Positions 49,378 through 61,432 are shown, numbered from the stretch's first letter. The stretch: DNA of 64,000 nucleotides from Elysia chlorotica (GCA_003991915.1 RQTK01000431.1:323011-387010), one strand, 5' to 3'. The notes: generated from the letters alone by a model not told the origin. Numbers and translations are program-made.

Positions 49378-49453
49378 AAAAGTCACTCTATTGATCAATT
49401 TGACTTTGCTCTCAATAATATCCTTGAGCCACATCTCTCTGAAGCGAGACAGA
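49378..49453 (-). CDS. Possible orphan last exon (low confidence)
   Basis: After a good acceptor (tctcccctcag) the - strand reads PGLSRFREMWLKDIIESKVK followed by LINRVTF and a stop, in phase 2. The composition looks protein-like. No upstream exon ending in the matching phase was found, so it may be an alternative end of the 51-52 kb gene, part of another gene, or chance. Confidence 0.3.
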
Positions 49454-51227
49454 CCAGGTCTGAGGGGAGAGAATATAAAGTACAAATGAACATAAATCAC
49501 AAATTCTTTCATTCTTTAAAAATGCTCTGGGTAATATCTTTTTCATAAAGAATTAAAAAGCAAACAAACAACAACCAAAAAAAACAAAAAAGCAACAACT
49601 AAAAGAATGTAAAATGATTGAAAAATACAAATATTTTACTTCATATACTTCCAGGATTCAAAAACATTTCAGAATACAAAGCTTCACAAAAAAAAACCCT
49701 GAAAAGAAACACTCCTTTACAAAAGAAAATTTAGTTTGCAAACAATAATACATTAATATATCTACCATATGTGGGAAGAAGGATAATTTCTAAATCTGCA
49801 ACATTGATCTTTGTATACTCTGTATAAACCTTATTTTTCACTAGCAGCATGGAAAACATATTTAATTTTTGAGAACATTTCAGGTTTGCAGATACAGCTC
49901 AATCCCCTCTCTCACCAACCCTCTTTTGATTACAATCGATTTGTAACTTATTACGTTCATTACTTTCTTTACGTCGGTAGTCAGCCATTCGACTACTTTA
50001 TCTACCTGTCCAAAGATTACTGTCTAAAAATTTACTTTTTCCACATGGAGATAAAGGTGGGAACACATGTGTTATCCAACATCCAACCTACTAGTATAGA
50101 GCAACTTTGTGCCAACATTAAAGTTATCTTCAATTTTTATCTCTTCACATTTAAGCCATGCTTGTATGTGAAGTGTAGTTTCGTTGAAAATAAACAAGTC
50201 TTGAGTGATCAGTTTCTAATATTTTCTTTTTCTACACATTTTGAACTTATGGAACACCTAAATTCCAACACTTACTTGTGTATGAGCCTGTTTGTCTCAA
50301 AGATGTAAAACACTTCGACTGGATTACTCTGTAATAAATAAAATAATTATAGAGATCAATGTTTCAGAATTAAAAATAAATGGTATTGCTTTAAACAAAT
50401 GGTTATTCAACTTAATGCTATTCATGTACTTAAAACAAGCTTTGTTTATGCTCTGGGTTCACACACATCTCAGTAAAAATACTCTAGTCTTATCTATTGA
50501 CAAAAACATGTAGTTTCATGATAGGAAAATCAAATCTCAAAGCCAAAAGACTGAGAGAACAAGAAAAAGCTAAATAATTGCTTAATGGTTTAGATAACAA
50601 AGGCAAGATTTTTTAGTAAGAATTTATACATATAACAAAATAAATAAAGAGTGCAAAAACATGTAAAAATCTCAAACTGACTAATTTTTTTTATTATCTT
50701 TTGTAACAAATAAAATGCAACTGAATCTACATAAAGGTATCCCTTGATAAAAAAAAAAAAGAGTGGTTAAAACTTTAGATGTTGTTTCAAAAATCTTTCT
50801 GAATTAAATGATGGTTTGAAATTGTTATTTCAAGAGAGGGAAACTAATAAATAAATTACAGATTTAGAGCATATACATTCACCTGCTTGAAAATATTAAT
50901 AATTATGCACGCAGTCCATTGCTGATCATTTTTAATCCCTAGTAACTATGGCTGAAAAACATTTACAACTATCCAAAACCTTTTCAACCATAAGGGAAAA
51001 AAAAGATTGATGAGATGGTTGAAGAAAACAACAAAAGGGAAATGAGCAAAAAGATTATAGAAGATGGAGAAGGGACATTAGCAAATGGAACAATATATCA
51101 GGCAAACTATAAGCAAAGACAGAGAAGACTAGATGGGTCATGGAGGTAACAATGTAAATATACATGCATTGAATTTTCTATAGAACCTACAATTTAAAAT
51201 AATTATTCAAAGAAAATAAATTCATAC

Positions 51228-52077
51228 TTAAAATGAAGATAACACACTGTTAGTTAATCTAAAAGCTTCTGTAAAGAACTTCTTCACAATTTTTTCTAGA
51301 ACAAAAAAAAAAAGAAGTATGAAACAGCACTTGTGCTAAGCAATTCTTTGTACATGTATGTTCTTTTTACCAACCTTAGGACGTATTTTTGAGACTACGT
51401 ATGTGAAATAAACTGAAGCTGTAGCTCTGGGGATGGGTTTACGACGTGTTGGAATGCTCCAGCGAACTCTGTACATGTAGCGCTTATCAAATTCATGATC
51501 ATCCTCATTCAGAAAGTCAACACAATAGAGCCACGAGTTCTCATATTGCCATGTCTGAAATTAAATCATAGAGTGCAAATCAGCATAGTTCCTAAATATT
51601 TTAATATATATGTATTGCTACTTAGAGTATAACAATATTATAATCCCTTATGAATGGAAGTTTAAAAAGGCATTTAGAAAACTAGCTTCCATGATTAATA
51701 CATGTATAAGGTCTTTATGTTTGTAAATATATCTTTAAATTAAATTAAGTTCATATAAAAGATATTGTTTCTTCCATCTGCAGTCAAGATATAAAATAAT
51801 ACATACTACTAAGAGATATCCACCATACCTTGATAAATTCATGTATTTTTTGCTCGCCTTTTTCAATGGTAAATTCATCAATGGTCAACCATTCAATGTT
51901 TTCCACAGCATATTTGTCTTCTTTTTTTATGGTATGCTCTCGCGACATGTGTAGCTGTTTCAAAGACTCAAATGACTTTTCACGATCTGACATACTAGTT
52001 TCTAGTCTACGGAATGCCATATCAATGAAGCCATCGATCATCTTCTTAGCTTCATCCAAGTACAGGTCCTCCTCCAT
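51228..52077 (-). CDS. Small three-exon gene, conserved-looking protein of unknown function
   Basis: Exons: 51829-52077 (ATG at 52075-52077, context acaaaATGG, preceded by the acceptor tcttcttcag, so a 5' UTR exon is likely), 51371-51554, and 51228-51295 (acceptor with a long T tract, ttttttgttctag). The product is about 166 residues, starts MEEDLYLDEAKKMIDGFIDM and includes SDREKSFESLKQLHMSRE, an aromatic-rich middle (TWQYENSWLYCVDFLNEDDH then KRYMYRVRWSIPTRRKPIPR) and a basic helical end (KVEKIVKKFFTEAFRLTNSV). Phases 0 and 1 join cleanly if the second exon uses the donor GTTG|gtaaaa rather than the nearby AAG|gttggt. No signal peptide or membrane helix. I do not recognise it. Confidence 0.7.
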
Positions 52078-53504
52078 TTTGTCTGAAGAAGAGATTTTAA
52101 AGAATGTTAGTTTTAAAACTAATACTTATACTTCATGTCAAGTTACAAGCAGTTATTTCATATCATTTTGGCTCTGCTTGTGGAAAAAAAAAAGCACTAT
52201 CAGTATATTTTTGAATGGGAAGTTAAGTACAAACATTATTGATGTAAAAATGTATAAGGTTGTGACTTAAAAAAATGCCTTAAAAACAAAAACAAAAGAT
52301 GTTTAATACTATAATGTGAAATAATATTAAAAAATAAAGTATTACATCAATAATGGTGTGTATTTTTCTGAAATTAAAAAATTTATGAATTTAAGGTAAA
52401 AAAAAAAAAAAAGAATAGTAGAGAGTAAAAATTACGAGAAGGGCACAGAGGATTATATTTATAGAGAAAATGAGAAACAAAATTTGTTAATGTTTGCACG
52501 CTCTCGATCCTTCTTTCTTTCTGTTTTTTTTTTAGAATACATATAAGCCTCTCATGATTTTTGTACATATTTTAGCCAGGTCTAAAAGGTTGGTAAAGTT
52601 GAAAAGGTAGGTAAATACAGATGTATACCCTGACAGTGGAGCAATGCAAGTTTCTAGATTTGTCCTTTAAAAACAAAGTATGGGTTATATCTCGCCACCA
52701 AACCAATTTGAGTATGAAAATCTTACTTTAATATATCTAGATCTAGATATACTGATTAAGACTTGGAGCGCACCAGATAATTCTATTTAGATCCAATTAC
52801 TCCTGTCTAAAAAAAAAAATCAATGAAACATAGGCCTACTCTACACCAGTAGGCCCTATAACTTTTGATGTCGTATCATTTATTTCCTCAAATATATGTA
52901 AACACATTGAGAATCTCGACCTAGACACAAACCTTTAGATCTATAATTATATTATCGGTGGTGCATATTTTCTAATACGCAAAGTATAGGCCTATTTTTT
53001 ACATCTAAAACAAGATCTAATAACATAGACCTAAATTCTATGTTGCAAAATTCAAAGTTATTTGGATGTAGATTCTATACCAATATTATCTTGATTCTAG
53101 AATGATTTATGTTAGATATTCAGGCTCAAATCTTAATTTTGTACAGCGAGATTCACAATGTCCTTCTTTCGTATTCTTCATTATTAGGCTACTGCTCAAA
53201 TTCAACATATTGAATATTACTAGCAGGTTTTTCCACTTCTGACGGTACTTGAAAGTGGTAACTCACTTTGAATTTTATATGTTCAAGGATGTCTGAAAAT
53301 GTTTTAAAATAGAAAATTTGGATAGTTCTTGGTCCTACAGAGATTTGAGTTTTAACTAGTTGATTTCTTATACTAAATGGAAGCCATATTTGTTGTGTGT
53401 ACAGTTGCCATGTCCCTCGACCAGCCAACCAAAAGTAGGGAAAGTGATTCATGTCTCTACAATAAAAGAGGGGATATAGCACTTCGCCAAATCTTTTCTA
53501 CTTT

Positions 53505-53565
53505 TTTTTTTTTTCTCTTCCTCGCCTCCTAGGTTCCCCAGAGGGATCATATAAGTTACAGCGAG
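53505..53565. mobile_element. Dispersed repeat family B fragment
   Basis: Core cctcctaggttccccagagg then gatcatataagttacagcga, matching the 15215 copy in order. Short relic. Confidence 0.5.
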
Positions 53566-54164
53566 ATCATTTTCAACTTTTTATGCCATGGATACATTTT
53601 CGTTCTTTTGAAAATAACGTTTCAAAATCATGTAGCAGTGTTTATTGTCTTGAAATAATATACACTTTATCAATGTGGACCTCCAGTACAGTTTAACGTA
53701 TATAATTATAATTATTCGTTTCTTCCAGCAATAACAAGAAGCAGTATGCAGGCAACCATTGTAACTATTTTTTCGAATAAACATAACTGGCAATACCTCT
53801 GCTGCAACAAAATGGTCCATAGGCTATTTAGATTTGACTCTATCTTTAAGATTACAAAATGTCAAGTCATAGAAAACCACAACAAAACCGGCGCGTCATA
53901 ATGTACAAGATATACTTGAAAAATTCATCGTGCAACCAAGAAATCGTGTATTAAAACATTATAGAAAGGCATAGAACAGATACGACCCTGATGATATTGC
54001 AAAGGAGGCAAAGATATATTCGCAGGAACAACAGAAATGCACCTGCATCATCAATTCACGAAAAAAGAAGAAAAAAGTGGGTGTCCATATTATACAAATA
54101 TTGGACTATAATATATGACTAAGCTATTTTGCACCTTTCAAACACATACCTGTGGTTATTTCTC

Positions 54165-54300
54165 CAACGTCAGCACTATTTAGGTTATAGTTTGGACGCG
54201 CCCCAAGACTGGCGTCTGACAATTTCATGTTATGCCACACACAAAACAGGACGGGGAGACCTGGACTCCTGTCTCAGGCGTTCACATTAATCTGAGTGAT
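54165..54300 (-). mobile_element. Degraded SINE family A body, reversed
   Basis: On the - strand: ttaatgtgaacgcctgagac, aggagtcc, ccgtcctgttttgtgtgtgg, aaattgtcagacgccagtct, tagtgctgacgttgga. The tRNA-like head is missing. A splice-donor-like word at its end (cacag|gtatgtg) is probably coincidental. Confidence 0.8.
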
Positions 54301-54439
54301 CTTTCTAAGTATTTATATACAAAAATAGAGAATAAAAACGAAGTAATGCATCAGTGGAGCTTTTCCTTTTTAAGTTTACCAAATTGCACACAAACAACTT
54401 AACTTAGTATATACAGTTTGTACAGTATTCAACTGACTG

Positions 54440-54640
<201 letters not shown>

Positions 54641-56386
54641 GAAATGTAACTGTGCATTATTGAGGTCTAATTAAGATCTAGGCGTCCTGGCTTTTGCCAT
54701 TTATTTACTATCGTTGAAGATTTTATATAGCGCAGCCATAAAGAATTTGTTTCTGGAACAAAAAGACGTTATTTAAAAACGGCCCTTATTTATCAGCCTG
54801 CCTCGTATAATGCATCTTTTACGTTATACATTGTATATTTTATGGTTGGCAGAAATGAAAAAATTATAATTTCTTATATATTAAAAAAATTACGCATTAC
54901 TTGTCATGAAATCTTTAAAAATATCCCCTTTTGTTTCCAAAGACTTTGGATTGGTTCTGACGTCCTAGTTTTGTGATCAGAACATCTTAGCGAAGTTGAG
55001 GGTAAACATGAGGAACTTGATATCAGTTAAAATTAAAGAGGATTACAAAAAGACTAATGTATAGATTTAATATTTGTTGTGTCCTAATATATACAGTAAT
55101 TTCACAATATGGACGGGAGTTTAATTCACGTTAAAATAAAAACATTTATAAATGTTTTAAAATAATTATAGCAATACTTTTAATAGTATAAATATAAAGG
55201 TTTAGTATGCCATAATCATTTAACATGATCCAAAAAGATTAGCCATGTTATTACTGAGAAACATACATTTACAATGAAATTCTCATGTTACAAAAAACAG
55301 ATCATGTACAAATGGTTCTTTATGCATCAACTCTTTATTTCGGAGCATACAGTCAGAATTATATGCATTTGATAACATTACTCTTTTATATATTAGAATA
55401 TAAGACCAATTGAGAACAATATGCCTAAAACGACATTGTAAACAAATTATACTGCATTAGTAGAAAAAATATTTTCGTAAAAACAACCATTTAGTGACAA
55501 ATACTGCAAGACACAATGTGGTCTGCTATTATAACCTCATTGAGGTGTTGGATGTAAAAATCATACTGAAGTAAATGCGAAATAACATACTTATTTTTGA
55601 TGTTCTGTTATTTAAAAGTGAAGCTGAAACATATTTTATCTTTAGTTATAAACGTTAATCAAAATTTAAGTACATGGTATAATGTGAGATCCTGATTTGA
55701 ACCTTAAATATCTTAAACCATCTTACGAAATCTTCCTTGAACGTAATGATCAATTTATAGCCAATTTAGTGTGTACATTCTCTGCAACTCTATTACACTG
55801 TTAACAATCTGAACATGAGCATTAAATGCATGAACATTCAAGCACTCAAACTGTTTAACATCATAATCAGTCACACATCTTATTATAATGGAGCTAGATC
55901 GAAGCCCAAAATTGATATGGTAAAGGCTTTTTAGTTGGGGGACAGAAAAATGTATCATTAAACTCACTCTCACGCGTACTTCCTTATTTCATACCAATGT
56001 CTCTTTTTCACAATATATACACACACGCACACGCACACACACACACACACATATGTATATGTTTGTTTGTTGTTTTCTTTTTTTGCTAGTTTGTTTTTTT
56101 GCTTTCAACTTTAATTTTTTTCTAACTTAGCTATGGAGAAAAGCCAGGTTTAAAGTCCCCAACATTTTAGATCGAATCTTCAAAGTTTTCAGTATAACAA
56201 GCCACCTTGTTTAGCACAGATGTCACCTTCTCCGGCATTCCCCACAGAATATGGACTTTGATATATATAGATTGCCTGTAAACATTCAAAACGTTCCATC
56301 TTTAGCTGCTTATACGAGATGCTTAAAACGTATTCGTTTATATATTATAATGACTGAATATTTACCCATGTAATGTAAATTTCTGT

Positions 56387-56745
56387 CACATTATACAGGC
56401 AGGCATAATGTCTCTGAGCGATCCCTCACATTATACAGGCAGGCATAATGTCTCTGAGCGATCCCTCACATTATACAGGCAGGCATAATGTCTCTGAGCG
56501 ATCCCTCACATTATACAGGCAGGCATAATGTCTCTGAGCGATCCCTCACATTATACAGGCAGGCATAATGTCTCTGAGCGATCCCTCACATTATACAGGC
56601 AGGCATAATGTCTCTGGGCGTTTCTTTACATTATACTGGCGGCATAATGTCTCTATGCAGTCCCTCACATTATACAGGCAGGCATAATATCTTTGAGCGA
56701 TCTCTTACATTATACTGGTCGGCATAATGTCTCTGGGCATTTATT
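56387..56745. repeat. 40-nt minisatellite running up to the sulfotransferase stop codon
   Basis: About nine units start with cattatacaggcaggcataa, continue tgtctctgagcg and end atccctca. The first five are identical; units nearer the gene are more diverged. The last unit merges with the coding end of the sulfotransferase, whose final codons read catcatactggccggcatg on this strand. The unit therefore looks copied from the 3' end of the coding exon. Confidence 0.93.
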
Positions 56746-57645
56746 TACATCATACTGGCCGGCATGTGGAGTCTGTGCGTCATATCAGGCAGACCCATCG
56801 CGCTTAGCGCAGCGTTCATACTGTCGATATCCTTCGTTGTGATCTTCCTAACAGCCTGCCTTATGCCGCGGTCCTGGATGTTGCTGGCAATGGTACCGGC
56901 CTGAGAGTCGGCGTCCAAAGCCTTCAGGGCCTCGTCCACGTGACAAGTAGGAATCGCCAGGTGCTGAAACAGTCGAGTGAGCACCGTTCGGGGTTGGCGA
57001 ATCAGCTCGTCGTAGTGAAGAGTGGGCACATCCTTGGTGACTCCGGTCTCCAGGTCTTTCTTGAACACGGCCAGGTTTGAGCAGATGATGGCCGTGCCGT
57101 AGCCCATGAATGTCCCGCTGGACAAAACCTGGACCAACTCCTCGCGGTCATAGCAGTCCGCCCAGGCGATCATGCCGGCCAGGTAGGCTCGGACGCGGGT
57201 TCTGACGGGTGGCAGCGTGCTAGCGCTGTTGATGAGCTTCTCCAGCATGCACACGGCCAGGTCGCGGTGAATGAACTTGTAGAACGAGGTCATCACGTTG
57301 CCCAGGTCTCGGTAGAGGTACACGTGCCGGAACGCCGGGAACAGCTTCTGCACGAGCTGGACCTCCGTCACGCACGTGTAGCGGACCTTCACGGCGACGT
57401 GTGTCACGCCGGGCGCCGCGCGGCAAAGATACCGCACCACCGCGCGGGAAAGCATCTCGACCTCCGCAGCGTCCAGGTGGCCCGCGCGAGACAGGAGCGC
57501 CACGTTGGTCGTGACGTCAGGCTCGCTCAGGCAGCGCATGCCTGGGATGTTCTCCAGCATCTGCAGCAGCAGCGTGGACCCGCACCGACCAGAGTTGGTG
57601 ATCCACGCCACGCCGGTTGCGGGGTCTCCCAGGGAGGCTGTAAGT
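56745..57645 (-). CDS. Catalytic last exon of the sulfotransferase-like gene
   Basis: 300 codons including the stop. The acceptor is ccccccag|ACTTACAG at 57645/57646, chosen because it completes an AG-A Arg codon from the upstream exon in phase 2. It carries the PAPS-binding SGRCGSTLL motif, YRDLGNVMTSF, and a C-terminal GTIASNIQDRGIRQ segment. The MECVHF start of the longer open frame lies in the intron and is not used. An AATAAA word overlaps the stop (taaataaatg). Confidence 0.88.
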
Positions 57646-60166
57646 CTGGGGGGAAAGGGGGGGGGGGAGAGGAAGTGGACACATTCCATTTAGAGAATAC
57701 TGTTAATTTAGCGGGATCATTTCAAGATAATTCTCAAGACATCGCTGGTACGTCGCAATTGCTTAAAATTCGTCTTACGCATTCTTATTTTGCACATCTT
57801 AAGATGCGACGTAAGCTTATCCCAAAATTACACTTATGACCCTTAGAGTTACAAAGAGCGCCCAGCTGAGGTTATAAATAGGTTTTAAGTTAATTTGACT
57901 GGAAATTATTTTTTCTTTGTGGGATAAAATTCATTGAATGACAGTCGTCCCTGTGCACAAATTCCTGAAATTGTAGTGAACTGTATACACTCTATTACTT
58001 TTCTTCTAAGGAACAATAATACTCCGTGTGTTGCATTGGTGAAATCAAATAATTATGCCAATTTCGTTAAACACACAATCAATGCAAAGACTTCTTGTTA
58101 ACACAAATAACACACAGCTTTCTCTTGAAATGAAAGGTTATCTACAGAAATACACCTATGCGAATCCTCAACAATATAATTTTAAAAAATGCAAATTTAG
58201 AGTAGATATAATGGAGATGTTATGTTACAACCGTGTTACATGAAGTCTGTGTTTGACTTTAAGATCACCATTTTCTGATTGCTTTTGGATACAGCTACTT
58301 TTTATTACTGTAATGCAATACACTTTTCTTAGGAATTCTGTGCAACTACTGGCCGTTTTTGTAATGGAGATTTGAAATTTGATTTAATAACGGTCATTAG
58401 TATCAGAAGTCTGGCTATCTGCCTCAACAAAGAAGCGTACTGTAGAAGTGACACCACCATCACACTAACAAAGAAGCGTACCTGTAGAAGTATCACCACC
58501 ATCACACTAACAAAGAAGCGTACCTGTAGAAGTAGCACCAACATCACACTAACAAAGAAGCGTACCTGTAGAAGTAGCACCAACATCACACTAACAAAGA
58601 AGCGTACCTGTAGAAGTAGCACCAACATCACACTAACAAAGAAGCGTACCTGTAGAAGTAGCACCACCATCACATTAACAAAGAAGCGTACCTGTAGAAT
58701 GGTCTAGTAGCACCACCGTCACACTACCAAAGAAGCGTACCTGTAGACGTAGCACCAACATCACATCAACAAAGAAGAGTACCTGTAGACGTAGCACCAA
58801 CATCACACTAACAAAGAAGCGTACCTGTAGACGTAGCACCAACATCACACTAACAAAGAAGCGTACCTGTAGAATGGTCTAGTAGCACCACTATCACACA
58901 GACAAAGAAAAGTGCATGTAAAAGTGGTCTAGTGGCACCACCATCACACTCACAAAGAAGCGTACATGTAGAAGTAGCACCACCATCACACTAACAAAGA
59001 AGCGTGCCTGTAGAAGTAGCACCACCATCACACTAACAAAGAAGCGTACCTGTAGAAGTAGCACCACCATCACACTAACAAAGAAGCGTACCTGTAGAAG
59101 TAGCACCACCATCACACTAACAAAAAAGAGTACCTGTAGAAGTGGCGAAGAGGCACCACCATCACTCTCACAGCGTGTTTGAACTGAGCGCGTTTCATGA
59201 ACGGGCTGGTTCTAGAAGAGTACACATCCACTGACGTCGGCGTCTCGACCAGGTGCGCATGCGTGGTGGTCACGCAGTATAGCGTCACTTGCTGGGAAAG
59301 TAGGTCACGGGGATGGGTGAATCGCTCGTGAAGAGATGTGAAATCCCAGGGTCTAGGGTGGTTCACCTGAGGGAAGCGAAGTCTTGACACGATAGTTCGC
59401 ACCTGCAATGGAATTGACAATCATTTTTACGGGCACGTTTCTTGTTAGAATACTTATAATATTGTTAGAATGATTACTTTGTGACGGGGTCACGGTAATG
59501 AAATAGGGGAGACTTGTGTCAAAATGCAAGAGATACGTCGTTGTAATGGTGAAAATGAGATCTATCTATTGGAAAATTCAGAATAAAAAAAGGATCAAAG
59601 GTTTTTACTTTGTCTTACTATAAACTTAATCATAGCTGACCCAACGCCTAACCATTATGTCTTCTTCGGTAGTTTGTTTTGGCCACAATACATCATTATG
59701 TGCAAGAATCATAATCTAAATCTTATTTCCTAATTATTTCTTTTTTTTTTGTTCCCTCCCTTGCACATCCTTCAAACTCTAATCTATTTTGTCGCTCTCA
59801 CTTCACATTCTCATAATTCAAATCCTGATCCGATAGACCCTACATAATTATTTGGTCGGTGTCAGTATGATGTAACCAGCTGAGACAAAAGTTCTGGTTT
59901 CTTCGATATGTCTATCTGTGGCAGAACATAAAATTATCAGGCCTTAGTTTAGGAACACATCCGCAACTGTACCTTGTGAATTCTCTCTTCTCCTCTAACT
60001 CTCCCTTTCTCTTTCTTCTCTTTATCTGTTAGCTGCCTATCTCTCTCTGTCTCTCTCTCTCTCTTTGTCTCTCTGTCTTTCCCTCTCTCCATATATCCTG
60101 TTCCCTCTCTTTTACTTCCACCCAACTGTCTCTGTATTGCTCTCTGTCTCTGTCTATGTCTATGTC

Positions 60167-60245
<79 letters not shown>

Positions 60246-60497
60246 GTCTCCCTCTTTCTCTCTCTCCCTTTTCTCCCTCTCCCTCCTTAATTCCCTTCCT
60301 CTAGTCCAGCGTTGCTGTCTTCACCTGTACACTCTCCTCATAGCCCTCCTCGGACTCGGCGACCTGTAGCTTTGTGCGGACACCGGTCAAGGTCCAGCAA
60401 ACAGACTGTCCAGCGCGGACTCCCAGGTGGAACAAGTAGTAGGCAATTACACTGGTCAGTTCCTTAGCTTGCTTCAGCGTCCACTCCTGGGGCAACA
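56745..60497 (-). CDS. Sulfotransferase-like gene, 3' part (three exons)
   Basis: Exons on the - strand: 60325-60497, 59134-59402, 56745-57645 (stop TAA at 56745-56747). Phases 0 and 2 fit. The first exon starts in phase 1, so further 5' exons must lie at higher coordinates, perhaps outside the window. About 446 residues are visible. The catalytic part is in the last exon. WITNSGRCGSTLLLQMLENI is the P-loop-like 5'-phosphosulfate-binding motif of PAPS-dependent sulfotransferases. YRDLGNVMTSFYKF fits the 3'-phosphate-binding Arg/Ser motif, and LHYDELIRQPRTVLTRLFQH the typical later helix. The first two exons form an N-terminal domain (EWTLKQAKELTSVIAYYLFH; HAVRVMVVPLRHFYR) that I do not recognise. 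The substrate is unknown. The last exon is GC-rich against an AT-rich background. A 42-nt minisatellite fills most of the last intron. Confidence 0.85.
58430..59133. repeat. 42-nt minisatellite built from an exon end plus its splice donor
   Basis: About 17 units of 42 nt. Read on the gene's - strand, each unit is gtgatggtggtgctacttct, acag|gtacgc, ttctttgttagt. The authentic exon end just upstream reads gtgatggtggtgcctcttcg, ccacttctacag|gtactc. Most copies keep CTACAG|GTACGC, a plausible donor. A few units are 49-50 nt long or carry a changed donor. As 42 is divisible by three, stretches stay open in frame. Confidence 0.95.
59134..59402 (-). CDS. Middle exon of the sulfotransferase-like gene
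   Basis: 89 codons plus two bases, acceptor ttccattgcag, donor CTACAG|gtactc. It encodes VRTIVSRLRFPQVNHPRPWD through SRTSPFMKRAQFKHAVRVMV and VPLRHFYR. Earlier GT sites (GCT|gtgaga) are possible but leave the wrong phase for the catalytic exon. Confidence 0.8.
59848..59960 (+). mobile_element. Degraded SINE family A body
   Basis: Landmarks ggtcggtgtcagtatgatgt, accagctgagac, gtggcagaacataaaattat, cagg and ttagtttagg in order. No head. Confidence 0.75.
60003..60300. repeat. CT-rich tract with (CT)n core
   Basis: A pyrimidine-rich stretch with a long CT-dinucleotide run (about 60170-60243) in the intron between the first two visible sulfotransferase exons. On the gene's strand it is GA-rich, so it does not serve as a polypyrimidine tract. 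Confidence 0.93.
60325..60497 (-). CDS. First visible exon of the sulfotransferase-like gene
   Basis: Phase 1 start, acceptor ctttttcag, donor GTACAG|gtgaag. It encodes LPQEWTLKQAKELTSVIAYY through LFHLGVRAGQSVCWTLTG and ESEEGYEESVQ. The exons before it are not found up to 64000. Confidence 0.78.
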
Positions 60498-61005
60498 CTG
60501 AAAAAGTATGAGTATGTTCACAGTGAAAGCCGATGGCAGAGTGGTTAAGCACACAAGTATTCGAAGTATTTTTTACCGGTAATGTAGGGAAATGCAGCTC
60601 TATGTTTTACAAGAAATAGTATATTGTATTAGTATTGTATGGTTACATATTAACATTTAACCTGTCAATCACATAGATTAGCCTGTCATCGGCAACCTGA
60701 ACTGAATCACATAATTATCCTTCATACAGTTCTTTAAAAGTACAGGAAATGAACTAAAGTAATGAATAGAAATAAATGGGGAAAAAAGTTAAGAACTTCA
60801 GTTATCGACTCCTATACCAGCAGGAATCGTTACCCATATTGTTCATACTTTATAGAAAGCTATTTTTGTTTGGGTAAGTAGTAAGGATGAGTGGTGACAA
60901 CTTGCGCCTACAGAGGTTGCTGGGGTAGAATTAGAATAGGTTGGTTGCTTAGCGTTCAATATCAGCACTGTATAGGCTATATTATGGGCTGGCACCAAAA
61001 CTAAC
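60498..61005. other. Non-coding stretch, nothing recognised
   Basis: AT-rich sequence with no exon, clear repeat or RNA gene that I can support. It would be intron if the sulfotransferase gene continues to the right. Confidence 0.4.
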
Positions 61006-61014
61006 GCCACAAGG

Positions 61015-61247
61015 AGCGGTGACTCTGGGGTAGAACACCGGCTTCCGACGCAAAATGTCCGGGTTCGCGCCCTGGCGATTTCGCTCCCTACTGGGTCGAT
61101 TTCAGTTTAATGTGACCGGCTGAGACAGGAGTCATGACATTCCCGCCCTGTCTCGTGTGTGGCAGCACATACAATTGTCAGACATCAGTCTTGGGGCCCG
61201 TCCACAACATATCTCTATAGTACTGATTTTGGACGTTAAACCAACTC

Positions 61248-61311
<64 letters not shown>
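61015..61311 (+). mobile_element. tRNA-derived SINE (family A) with (CAA)n tail and target-site duplication
   Basis: A full-length copy (agcggtgactctggggtaga ... ggacgttaaaccaactcaac) that ends in a CAA tail of about 65 nt. It is flanked by identical gccacaagg at 61006-61014 and 61312-61320. The B box is altered (gggttcgcgcc). The tail shows that family A ends in a CAA repeat. Confidence 0.93.
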
Positions 61312-61432
61312 GCCACAAGGTAGCAAGTGCGGGGATACATGGGTTACTATCTCAGCCGTCCAGATTATACTCACACAGACTTAGGCGAGGTTGAACGTAC
61401 GGGCCTTAGTCTCTATAACTCTGTCATAAGAA

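Larger units (their letters stand above)
44915..49381. other. Intergenic / long 3' UTR region, AT-rich
   Basis: No convincing exon. Several AATAAA signals follow the repeat-protein stop (for example near 44979). Contents: a CT/C-rich tract (45235-45356), a reversed SINE relic (about 48230-48385) and a short CT-rich stretch (about 48700-48770). The small open frames look accidental. Confidence 0.55.

Noticed and set aside
49811-50308. 165-codon + strand frame
   Set aside because: AT-rich composition full of Phe/Tyr/Leu, no domain, no splice sites of note. Probably accidental.
51017-51149. Short + strand frame (MVEENNKREMSKKI...) near 51 kb
   Set aside because: Composition is plausible, but it is tiny, isolated and antisense to an intron or 3' end of the small gene. 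No supporting signal.
54150-54165. 5' UTR exon donor (cacag|gtatgtg) for the small gene at 52 kb
   Set aside because: It sits at the end of a reversed SINE relic, so it is more likely coincidence than a host exon.
56387-56745. CRISPR-like look of regular 40-nt repeats
   Set aside because: The units are contiguous with no unique spacers, in a eukaryotic genome. It is a minisatellite.
58372-58707. Frame LTKKRTCRSSTTI repeated on the + strand
   Set aside because: Antisense shadow of the 42-nt minisatellite. The gene and the splice signals are on the other strand.
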